The translations under genes and the position numbers were made by a program. The notes under the pieces are model-generated. The model did no database searches. It saw only the letters and a list, made by a program, of their open reading frames with translations, and was not told the origin of the DNA. DNA of 10,479 nt from contig JAHFCS010000003.1 of the NCBI GenBank assembly GCA_023249395.1, positions 16,833 through 27,311 on the forward strand, given 5' to 3'. Below, piece by piece: positions 1 through 6,798 of the stretch; position 1 is the first letter of the stretch, and the number at the start of each line of letters is the position of its first letter. This stretch comes from Gemmatimonadota bacterium. GTDB taxonomy: Bacteria > Gemmatimonadota > Gemmatimonadetes > Gemmatimonadales > Gemmatimonadaceae.

Positions 1-425
1 ATTTCAGTGCCGTCACCCTCGATTCGGTACCGCGCGCGAAGTCGCTCCGCGATTACCGCGGAGAAGTCGTCATGATCAACATCTGGGCGACGTGGTGCCG
101 ACCATGCCGCGCCGAGATGCCGACTATCGAGCAGCTCCACAGGACGTATGGATCCAAAGGACTCAGGGTCCTCGCCGTGAGCGTAGACGAGCCGGGAGCC
201 GAATCGCAGATCCGTGATTTCGTGAAGGAGTTGGGGCTCACTTTTCAGATCCTCTACGATTCCAGGGGCGAGATCAGCGACAGGTACCAGACGGAGGGTT
301 ACCCCGAAACTATCATCATCGGGCGCGACGGAATCGTTCGAAAGAAGCTGATGGGAGCCACCGACTGGAATTCCGCCGAGAACCGCGGACTGGTTGCGAG
401 ACTTCTCGCAGACAGGGCGGAATAG
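1..425 (+). CDS. TlpA/ResA-like thioredoxin-fold protein, 3' part only
   Basis: This is a thiol-disulfide oxidoreductase of the TlpA/ResA type, normally a membrane-anchored or secreted periplasmic reductant for cytochrome c maturation or other envelope thiols. The reading frame is open to the window edge (first full codon at 3), leaving 140 visible residues. The ATG at 72 lies inside the first core beta strand, just before WATWCRPC, so it is not the start. The visible part shows a beta-hairpin lead-in (SLRDYRGEVV), the redox motif C-R-P-C at 96-107, and the cis-proline loop GYPETIII near 298-321. The signal or anchor region lies outside the window. The TAG stop at 423-425 directly abuts the tsaD start in the same frame. 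The fold is well supported. The client protein is unknown, and no cytochrome maturation genes are visible beside it. Confidence 0.9.
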   Translation, partial: FSAVTLDSVPRAKSLRDYRGEVVMINIWATWCRPCRAEMPTIEQLHRTYGSKGLRVLAVSVDEPGAESQIRDFVKELGLTFQILYDSRGEISDRYQTEGYPETIIIGRDGIVRKKLMGATDWNSAENRGLVARLLADRAE

Positions 426-1469
<1,044 letters not shown>

Positions 1470-1483
1470 CCGACAATTCATCA

Positions 1484-2350
1484 ATGATGCCGAGCATCTT
1501 CGCCACAATCGTCCAGCACCCGCTGTCGTATAAGGTCGGCCCGCTCCAGATCACCGGTTTCGGTCTGGCGATTCTCCTGACCTTTGCCATCGCCCAGCTC
1601 ATCTCGCAGCAGGAAATGGATCGTCGCGGTCACGACGGCTCTGTCATGGGAGATCTGGTGTTCGCGGCAGTGATCGGTGGGCTGCTGGGTGCCAAGCTCT
1701 ACTACGCGGTGCTCATTGGCGACCTGTCGTCGATTTTCAGTCGGGCTGGATTCGTTTTCTGGGGAGGGCTGACCGGCGGCATCCTTGCGACCGCGCTGGT
1801 GATGTGGAAAAAGAAGCTCAGCTTCGCCAGGATCAGCGACGTGGCGGCGATCACTCTCGGTGCTGGATACGCCGTCGGCAGAACCGGATGCTGGGCGGTG
1901 GGCGACGATTACGGTCGCCCGTGGAACGGATTTCTGGCTACTGCATTCCCCGAGGGTGCGCCGCCTTCGACAGTGGGCAACATGTCCAGGATGTTCGGAA
2001 CTGCTTTTCCGCCCGGAACTCCCGAGAACCAGGTCGTCGCCGTCCATCCGACGCAGCTCTACGAAGTCACACTCGGCTTCGTGATGTTTCTGATTCTCTG
2101 GCGCTACCGCGACCACCAGCACGCCGAAGGCTGGCTCTTTGGACTTTACTGCGTGATGGCTGGAATCGAGCGATTCATCATCGAGTTCTTCCGCGCCAAG
2201 GACGACCGGTTTTTTGTCGGTGGGGTTTTTACAACTGCTCAGGTTATCGCCGTCGCGTTCGCAATCGGTGGGGCGATCTGGATGTACATGCGGCGGGACG
2301 TCACGCCGACGGCTCCGGGGATCCACGCGAAGATGGCACGAACGTCTTGA
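1484..2350 (+). CDS. lgt: Prolipoprotein diacylglyceryl transferase, divergent Lgt
   Basis: Lgt is an inner-membrane enzyme that moves diacylglycerol from phosphatidylglycerol to the lipobox cysteine of prolipoproteins. The 288-residue protein has about seven hydrophobic segments, the Lgt arginine block GRTGC (132-136), HPTQLYE (188-194) and ER..IEFFR (229-237), in the family order. Aligned by eye to remembered E. coli Lgt, Arg143, Glu151 (as Asp141), Gly154, Arg239 and Glu243 have counterparts. His103 is Trp93, Asn146 is Cys136, Tyr235 is Ala226 and Tyr26 is Phe26. This GDDYG/FWGGL form looks like a divergent Lgt clade rather than a damaged gene, because the hydrophobic pattern and remaining motifs are intact. 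ATG codons at 1484 and 1487 both fit; there is no clear ribosome site, and tsaD ends 14 bases upstream, suggesting coupling. The 3' end overlaps the convergent permease gene. Confidence 0.9.
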   Translation: MMPSIFATIVQHPLSYKVGPLQITGFGLAILLTFAIAQLISQQEMDRRGHDGSVMGDLVFAAVIGGLLGAKLYYAVLIGDLSSIFSRAGFVFWGGLTGGILATALVMWKKKLSFARISDVAAITLGAGYAVGRTGCWAVGDDYGRPWNGFLATAFPEGAPPSTVGNMSRMFGTAFPPGTPENQVVAVHPTQLYEVTLGFVMFLILWRYRDHQHAEGWLFGLYCVMAGIERFIIEFFRAKDDRFFVGGVFTTAQVIAVAFAIGGAIWMYMRRDVTPTAPGIHAKMARTS

Positions 2351-4100
2351 CTATCGCGAACACGAATAGCGCCAGCAGCACCGCCTGACCGGCGAGCGTC
2401 TCAATGCTGGGGAAGATCCCCATCGACGGAATGTTCGGTAGTCCGCGGATGACGGTGATCCCCATGATGTTCCCCTCCTGCAGCTCGCGGATCCCTTTCC
2501 CGATGAATACGAATGCCATGTAGTACAGCAGGACGCTCGTGACGGCGAAGAAGGGACGCATCGGAATCTTCACGCCATACCGGTAGAAGAGAGTGAAGAC
2601 GAGGCCGAGTATCACGCCCCCGGCGACGATACCGAGTGACAGGGGAAGTGCTACGTTTCTGCCCTCGTTGAACAGCGCCTGATAGAACAGCGCCGTCTCA
2701 GCGCCCTCCCGATACACGGCGAGGAATGCCACCAGCATGAGCGCTTTCCCACCCCCCTTGTCCAGCGCGACATTCACCTTCTCGCGGATGAACTTCTGCC
2801 ACTTCGCCGCCTCGACCTTGGAGATGAGCCAGTAGCTGACCGAGAAGAGCACCGCCACCGCGATCAGCATCGTCACCCCTTCGACGATCTCGCGGCTCGC
2901 GGGCAGGTGAGAGAACATCGTCTGGAGGAGGACCGCGGTCGCCGCGCTTGCCGCCACGCCATAGGCAACGCCGATCCAGATGGACCGAAGTCGCTCGCGG
3001 TGGCCCGTCTTGATGAGGAAAGCGACGACGGCACCGACTACGAGAATCGCCTCGAATCCTTCGCGGATGATAATGAGCAGCGACTGAAAGAACGTGCCCC
3101 AGCCCCCTGTCGTCGGCCGCGTCAGCTCGACGACGCGCGGCAAGTCGAGTGCTATCGCGTCGCGCGCGCCTCGCGCCGCTCCCATGTCTTGACTTCGTAC
3201 CGCCGCCTTGAACTCGGCGAAGTGTCGCTCCATCGATGAAACGAGGCCGGGCTGCTTCGCGCGCGCCGGAGTCTCAAGGGGCTCGAATGCGATGTACGCG
3301 TCGAAGGCGCGATCACCGGCGTCCGCGGGATGGCCCGTCCGCGCGAACTCGAGGGCGCTGTCGAGAAGTGCCATTACGGATCGCGCGGCAGCCGATCCGG
3401 GAGCTGCAGTCGCGTCGGCCTGCGCCACCGGCAGGACCATCGCCTGCCCGCGAAGAGCATAGACGTAATTCACGATGTTCCAGCGGTCCTGCGGCGAGAG
3501 TTTCGAGAACGAAACCATCGGCGTCTCACGTACGCCGACAGAGACGACGTTGTAGGCCAGACTGGGTGTGAGCGCGGGCGTCTGACTGGCACTGCCAATC
3601 GCCGGCACCCGCACCTTAGGCCCCAACGACTTCGCGTTCACTCCGTCGCCACGCCCCGAAACTCCGTGACATGATATACAGTTGGCAACGTACAGCGCAT
3701 GTCCCCGTGTAGGGTCGAGCGGGGCGGTAGGAAGATCCATGGCGCCGGCGACACCGAGCGCACCCTTGAACCGGGCTTCGATGAGCTGCACTGCCTGAGG
3801 AGGACGCTTTGCCTGGACCGCCGCGATCAGTGTATCGAGAATGGCCTGCGTCGCCGCGGCATTATAGCCTCTGAGCCGCTGCGCTATCCCCCTCGCGTCG
3901 GCGAGAAAGGAAGTCGTTTCGGTGTACTCGTCGGGAGAGATCGTATTTCCGCGTGCGTCCACCGCTTTTCGGTATTCCTCCACCGCCACACTGACGATGC
4001 TGGAAAGCCGTTTTGCCGAATTTTCCTGTGCGGCTAGCGTGGTGGGCAGCAGGATCGCCGCAAGCACGACCAGGCGGCCGATCTGTGAGCCGGATTTCAT
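2301..4100 (-). CDS. Cytochrome c-FTR1 fusion iron permease
   Basis: This is a predicted inner-membrane high-affinity iron permease of the FTR1/EfeU family with a fused periplasmic c-type cytochrome. In order, the 599 residues show a signal peptide (1-25, ending LAAQ), a helical segment (30-120), a cytochrome c domain with haem motif CISCH (141-145) and likely axial Met195 in ETPMVSF, a second helical domain with DAYIAFEPLE (267-276), then seven hydrophobic segments (about 338-588). The permease part carries both REGxE iron-binding motifs, REGFE (346-350) and REGAE (464-468). In FTR1 systems, Fe2+ is oxidised before or during transport. The attached haem domain could accept those electrons, which is inference. 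The ATG at 4100 follows a possible promoter and fits the signal peptide. The gene follows the CYTH gene by 61 bases and overlaps lgt convergently by 50. I saw no Fur box. Confidence 0.93.
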   Translation of the reverse strand: MKSGSQIGRLVVLAAILLPTTLAAQENSAKRLSSIVSVAVEEYRKAVDARGNTISPDEYTETTSFLADARGIAQRLRGYNAAATQAILDTLIAAVQAKRPPQAVQLIEARFKGALGVAGAMDLPTAPLDPTRGHALYVANCISCHGVSGRGDGVNAKSLGPKVRVPAIGSASQTPALTPSLAYNVVSVGVRETPMVSFSKLSPQDRWNIVNYVYALRGQAMVLPVAQADATAAPGSAAARSVMALLDSALEFARTGHPADAGDRAFDAYIAFEPLETPARAKQPGLVSSMERHFAEFKAAVRSQDMGAARGARDAIALDLPRVVELTRPTTGGWGTFFQSLLIIIREGFEAILVVGAVVAFLIKTGHRERLRSIWIGVAYGVAASAATAVLLQTMFSHLPASREIVEGVTMLIAVAVLFSVSYWLISKVEAAKWQKFIREKVNVALDKGGGKALMLVAFLAVYREGAETALFYQALFNEGRNVALPLSLGIVAGGVILGLVFTLFYRYGVKIPMRPFFAVTSVLLYYMAFVFIGKGIRELQEGNIMGITVIRGLPNIPSMGIFPSIETLAGQAVLLALFVFAIVKTFVPSSRGSPEPSA

Positions 4101-4109
4101 TGCCGAGTA

Positions 4110-4137
4110 AATCTATCTGGATACCCGGGTCGGGCAA
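4110..4137 (-). promoter_or_regulatory. Possible promoter of the iron permease gene
   Basis: On the minus strand a TTGCCC (4137-4132) is followed after 16 bases by TAGATT (4115-4110), a TAnnnT-type -10. Transcription would begin about 7 bases further on, only a few bases before the ATG at 4100, giving an almost leaderless mRNA. This agrees with the lack of a convincing ribosome site. It is a weak, by-eye call in a 61-base gap. Confidence 0.35.
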
Positions 4138-4161
4138 TTGCTTTGCTCTAACGTCACCATG

Positions 4162-4755
4162 TTACGCATCCTCGATGCGATATGCCCGGTCGCCACGAAG
4201 CTCCGCCTTCGACAGCGACGCCGGGCGGCCCGTGCGTGCCTCGAACCTCGCCACGAACGACGTCAGTCGCTCGGCCGTGAATCCATCGCGAGGAAGTCCA
4301 ATCAGTCCCACTGCGGCTTCGATCGCCTCGGGCGGCCCTTCGACTTCGATGAGCGGGTCCATGTCGGGGAACTCCTCGAAGCGCACGATCGCGCCCGCCA
4401 GCTCATATTGCGCGATCTCTCGGTCGATCTCGATCGTCACGATGAATCCAGCCCGCTCGAGGATCTCGCTCAGCGCGTCCGGATTGCCGACCGAGGTGGA
4501 AATCTCGTCCCGCACCTTGAAACCGGCCTCGTAGCGAGTTTCTCCCTTCCAGTCGAGGTGGCCGCTCCGACTCTCGCCACCGTGGTAAACGCGCAGCCGC
4601 AGGACATGGTCGCGCATCGCCATCGAGTGGTCGGAGAGGTCATAGCGCAAATCGAGCAGTCTTCCGACATAGACCAGCTTCCCGCCGGCCGCTTCCACCT
4701 GAGCGCGGCGGGCCCGGACATCGTCCACCACACTCTTCAGCTCGACTTCACGCAT
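4162..4755 (-). CDS. CYTH-domain protein, class IV adenylate cyclase-like
   Basis: CYTH proteins form a beta-barrel tunnel that binds triphosphate groups with divalent metals. Known members include class IV adenylate cyclase (CyaB), thiamine triphosphatase and inorganic triphosphatases. The 197-residue protein begins with the diagnostic ExExK motif (Glu3, Glu5, Lys7). It continues with basic tunnel residues in VLRLR (51-55), LDWKG (68-71) and FKVRDE (79-84), and the acidic strand LIEVEG (135-140). The length and the very N-terminal ExExK resemble the CyaB group most, but the sequence alone cannot tell cyclase from triphosphatase. The ATG at 4755 lies inside the end of the HAD gene (8-base overlap), with no ribosome site of its own, so translation is probably coupled. 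The C-terminal 40 residues are outside the recognisable CYTH core. Confidence 0.85.
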   Translation of the reverse strand: MREVELKSVVDDVRARRAQVEAAGGKLVYVGRLLDLRYDLSDHSMAMRDHVLRLRVYHGGESRSGHLDWKGETRYEAGFKVRDEISTSVGNPDALSEILERAGFIVTIEIDREIAQYELAGAIVRFEEFPDMDPLIEVEGPPEAIEAAVGLIGLPRDGFTAERLTSFVARFEARTGRPASLSKAELRGDRAYRIEDA

Positions 4756-5440
4756 TCATTATCGAGTTGAGCACCGTGTCGGTGTCGGCGAGTGATTCGA
4801 ATACCGCGTACGGCTTGTAAGCGGCGAGCTGTTCGACGGAGTACCGTCCGGTCGCCACGCCGATCGCTCGTGCGCCAATTGCCTCGCCGCACTGAATGTC
4901 CGCTGGCGTGTCGCCGACGACGACAAGGCGGTTTCCCGCAATGTCGATCCCGAGCAGCTCACTGGCGCGTCGCCGAGCGACCGCGGGAAGCTCCGGCCGG
5001 AGCTCATGGTCGGAGCCGAAGGCATTTACGCGAAAGCGTGCGGGGTCGATGCCCGCCGCGGTGAGCTTCGCGCGTGCACCCTGCTTGATGTTTCCGGTGA
5101 GCAGTCCAACTACCACTCGCTCCTGTTTGTCGAGCTCGTCGAGCAGCTCGACGACGCCGTCGAGCACGAGCACGCTGCGAGTGCCGGAGGAGAGCTCGAT
5201 CTCGAGACGCTCGACATATGCGGCGAGCAGCTCCTCCATCTGGGCGTCGATGTCTTCGTCACTGAAGCCCTCGTGACGCATGAGGTCACGCACGATCTGC
5301 CTATCAGTCTTTCCGTCGTAATGGTACTCTGACCGACCCGGCGACCCGAACACAGTCTTTAGCGCCCGCTCCATGGAGATTCGGCCGACCCCACCGCTTC
5401 GCAGCAGCGTGCCATCGATGTCGAAGAGAACGATCCTCAT
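4748..5440 (-). CDS. HAD-superfamily phosphatase, Gph-like
   Basis: This is a cytoplasmic haloacid-dehalogenase-fold hydrolase, most like phosphoglycolate phosphatase or beta-phosphoglucomutase relatives with a helical cap. All four HAD motifs are present in 230 residues: FDIDGT (nucleophile Asp7, acid-base Asp9), LLTGN (113-117), Lys125 in GARAKL, and VVGDTPADI (174-182; Asp177, Asp181). The cap occupies about 17-90, with YDGKTDRQI as a likely substrate-contact segment. A start at 5440 was chosen over the ATG at 5494 because it places the first motif at the usual distance from the N-terminus and forms an ATGA overlap with the upstream transporter stop. The longer version would add a His-rich 18-residue leader unlike the family. 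Downstream, the gene overlaps the CYTH gene by 8 bases. The substrate is unknown. Confidence 0.9.
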   Translation of the reverse strand: MRIVLFDIDGTLLRSGGVGRISMERALKTVFGSPGRSEYHYDGKTDRQIVRDLMRHEGFSDEDIDAQMEELLAAYVERLEIELSSGTRSVLVLDGVVELLDELDKQERVVVGLLTGNIKQGARAKLTAAGIDPARFRVNAFGSDHELRPELPAVARRRASELLGIDIAGNRLVVVGDTPADIQCGEAIGARAIGVATGRYSVEQLAAYKPYAVFESLADTDTVLNSIMNA

Positions 5441-6324
5441 GACCGTGTCAGAAAGATTCCAGTCATGATGGTGCCCGTGCCGACTCCCTGCCACACTGTC
5501 GGCGATTCACCGAGAAATATCCAGGCGACGAGGATCGCGATCACCGGCTGAAGATTACCGTACACCGCGGTGCGTGTCGGTCCGAGGACGCGGAGTCCCC
5601 GATACCAGAAAAGGTACGCGATGACCATCGAGATCACGCTCGCGTAGAACAGCGACGCCCACGCCGCCGGGCCGACTTCATTCCACCGCGTCGCCACCAG
5701 CGCGCGAGGAGTCGCGATCAGCAACGGCAGAACACCGCCCGACATCGTCAGCGCCGAGAGCTGGATCGGATCGACGCGAACGGCGAGCGGCTGCAATCCC
5801 ACCGTGAAGGCGGTCCAGCACAGAACGCCGCAGAATACGAGCAGAGTTCCGATCAGCGTCGCGTTCCGGTGGTCGGTCCGGGCGCTTCCGAGCACAACGA
5901 GTCCGACGCCGCAGATCGAGAGCGCGATCCCGCCGAGCGTGCGCCGCCGGACCAGCTCGATGCCCTTGAGGCGGCTCACCACCGCGATGAACGCCGGCGC
6001 GGCGGCGACGATCAGCACCGCGTTCCCCACCCTGGTGCGCGACAGACCCTCGACGAAGAGTAGCTGATAGATGCCGTTGCCGATCACGCCAAGAAACATC
6101 AGCGAGATGATGTCGCGCCTGGGAGGCCATGGATGTCGCTGTGCGAAGGCGATCGAGAGAAGCACCGACGCCGCGATCCCGACTCTCAGCCCGGTGAAGG
6201 CGAGTGGCGAGAGCACTCCCGTCGCGTACTTGATGACACTGAAGTTGACCGCCCAGATGAGCGCCATCAGCATCAGCAGCAGGTCGGTCTTTCCGAATGT
6301 GCCATGTTCCTCGGGCGAAGTCAT
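5437..6324 (-). CDS. EamA/DMT-family transporter
   Basis: This is an inner-membrane drug/metabolite-transporter superfamily protein of the ten-helix, two-repeat EamA type. Characterised relatives export amino acids or other metabolites. The 295 residues split into two EamA repeats (about 12-145 and 155-293). Each ends in the family block: SRTRVGNAVLIVAAAPAF in the first and GPTRTAVYGNLQPVIAILVA in the second, the latter followed by FLGE. The N-terminus is short and cytoplasmic and there is no cleavable signal. The ATG at 6324 lies 6 bases below a TGCTAGTTT element that could be an extended -10, and no Shine-Dalgarno sequence is evident. The stop overlaps the start of the HAD gene (ATGA), so it heads a transporter-HAD-CYTH operon. 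The substrate cannot be read from the sequence. Confidence 0.93.
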   Translation of the reverse strand: MTSPEEHGTFGKTDLLLMLMALIWAVNFSVIKYATGVLSPLAFTGLRVGIAASVLLSIAFAQRHPWPPRRDIISLMFLGVIGNGIYQLLFVEGLSRTRVGNAVLIVAAAPAFIAVVSRLKGIELVRRRTLGGIALSICGVGLVVLGSARTDHRNATLIGTLLVFCGVLCWTAFTVGLQPLAVRVDPIQLSALTMSGGVLPLLIATPRALVATRWNEVGPAAWASLFYASVISMVIAYLFWYRGLRVLGPTRTAVYGNLQPVIAILVAWIFLGESPTVWQGVGTGTIMTGIFLTRS

Positions 6325-6330
6325 CCGGGG

Positions 6331-6339
6331 AAACTAGCA
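6331..6339 (-). promoter_or_regulatory. Extended -10-like element for the EamA gene
   Basis: Read on the minus strand this is TGCTAGTTT, that is TG-n-TAnnnT, ending 6 bases before the ATG at 6324. It has the three most conserved -10 bases and the TG extension. The spacing places the transcription start on or beside the ATG. No good -35 is visible. It mirrors the element at 6356-6364. Confidence 0.35.
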
Positions 6340-6355
6340 ACTCCCGCCACTCCGC

Positions 6356-6364
6356 TGCTACTTT
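6356..6364 (+). promoter_or_regulatory. Extended -10-like element for the DUF6941-like gene
   Basis: TGCTACTTT (TG-n-TAnnnT) ends 8 bases before the ATG at 6373, so transcription would start at about the ATG itself. The intervening CTCTGCCG has no Shine-Dalgarno sequence, consistent with a leaderless mRNA. It matches the reverse complement of 6331-6339 at 8 of 9 bases, so the two could also be half-sites of an operator. Confidence 0.35.
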
Positions 6365-6372
6365 CTCTGCCG

Positions 6373-6798
6373 ATGCATATATCGTTTGCCGTCTTTGCCG
6401 ACGGTGCAAATCTGTCGCAGGAAGGGAAGCTCAACGTCCTTGGCGTGTTCGACGCGCTTCAGGTGGGCGGGTTTCCAGCGCTCCATCCGCGAACTCACTT
6501 CGTCCTCCGCCTCAAAGGAACCATGGAGGACACGGGACACCACACACTCACCTTTCGCTGGCTGAGTCCAGGCGACGAAGAGCTTTGGTCGTCGGACGGC
6601 GAACTCAACGTCGCGCCCGGACCGAATCCAACCTTCGAGATGGACCTTCCGATAATTGCCGTGATCGACCTGCCGTTGAACTCTCCGGGCCTTTACACGA
6701 TGCGTGTCGCTCTCGACGGTGAGCCGACGGCCGACGTGAGATTGTTCGTGAGCAGCGCGCAGCCGGTGCCGATACAGTCCAACGCGATGGTGAGCTAG
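6373..6798 (+). CDS. DUF6941-like small protein of unknown function
   Basis: This 141-residue protein has no signal peptide or membrane segment. Its opening, FAVFADGANLSQEGKLNVLGVFDAL (4-29), resembles bacterial proteins I remember as DUF6941, which start with a similar block (residue type A-D/E-x-A, then GKLNVLGIFD). The rest alternates hydrophobic and polar residues, suggesting a beta-sandwich: FVLRLKG (43-49), TLTFRWL (58-64), an acidic turn, FEMDLPIIAVIDLPL (88-102) and GLYTMRVALDG (106-116). No catalytic motif is apparent. The reading frame stays open upstream to 6133, but that part is antisense to the transporter gene and arginine/histidine-rich, so the start is set at the ATG at 6373. 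It is divergent from the transporter gene and its TAG shares a CTAG palindrome with the stop of the convergent peptidase gene. The function is unknown. Confidence 0.82.
   Translation: MHISFAVFADGANLSQEGKLNVLGVFDALQVGGFPALHPRTHFVLRLKGTMEDTGHHTLTFRWLSPGDEELWSSDGELNVAPGPNPTFEMDLPIIAVIDLPLNSPGLYTMRVALDGEPTADVRLFVSSAQPVPIQSNAMVS

Noticed and set aside
72..74. ATG at 72 as the start of the thioredoxin
   Set aside because: It falls inside the core strand that precedes the CxxC motif, and the frame stays open with family-like sequence to the window edge.
1481..2326. 281-codon minus-strand open frame opposite lgt
   Set aside because: It is charged, low-complexity translation without recognisable domains, whereas the plus strand encodes a convincing Lgt.
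4120..4135. GC-rich palindrome ACCCGGGT after the CYTH gene as a terminator
   Set aside because: The stem is only 4 base pairs per side with no loop and no T-run, so it is not a plausible terminator.
4101..4161. Fur box upstream of the iron permease
   Set aside because: Only a short TATC-TG-GATA dyad (4114-4123) is present; it does not extend to the 19-base Fur pattern on either strand.
5130..5185. Repeat-like run of GAGC, GTCGAG and CTCGAC units
   Set aside because: It is the coding sequence for a Leu/Asp/Glu-rich helix of the HAD protein with biased codons, not a separate repeat.
5441..5494. Upstream ATG for the HAD gene at 5494
   Set aside because: It adds an 18-residue His-rich leader before the first catalytic motif; the ATG at 5440 gives a normal N-terminus and an ATGA junction with the transporter gene.
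6133..6372. Longer start for the DUF6941-like gene at 6133
   Set aside because: This stretch is antisense to the transporter coding region and gives a composition unlike the remaining protein.
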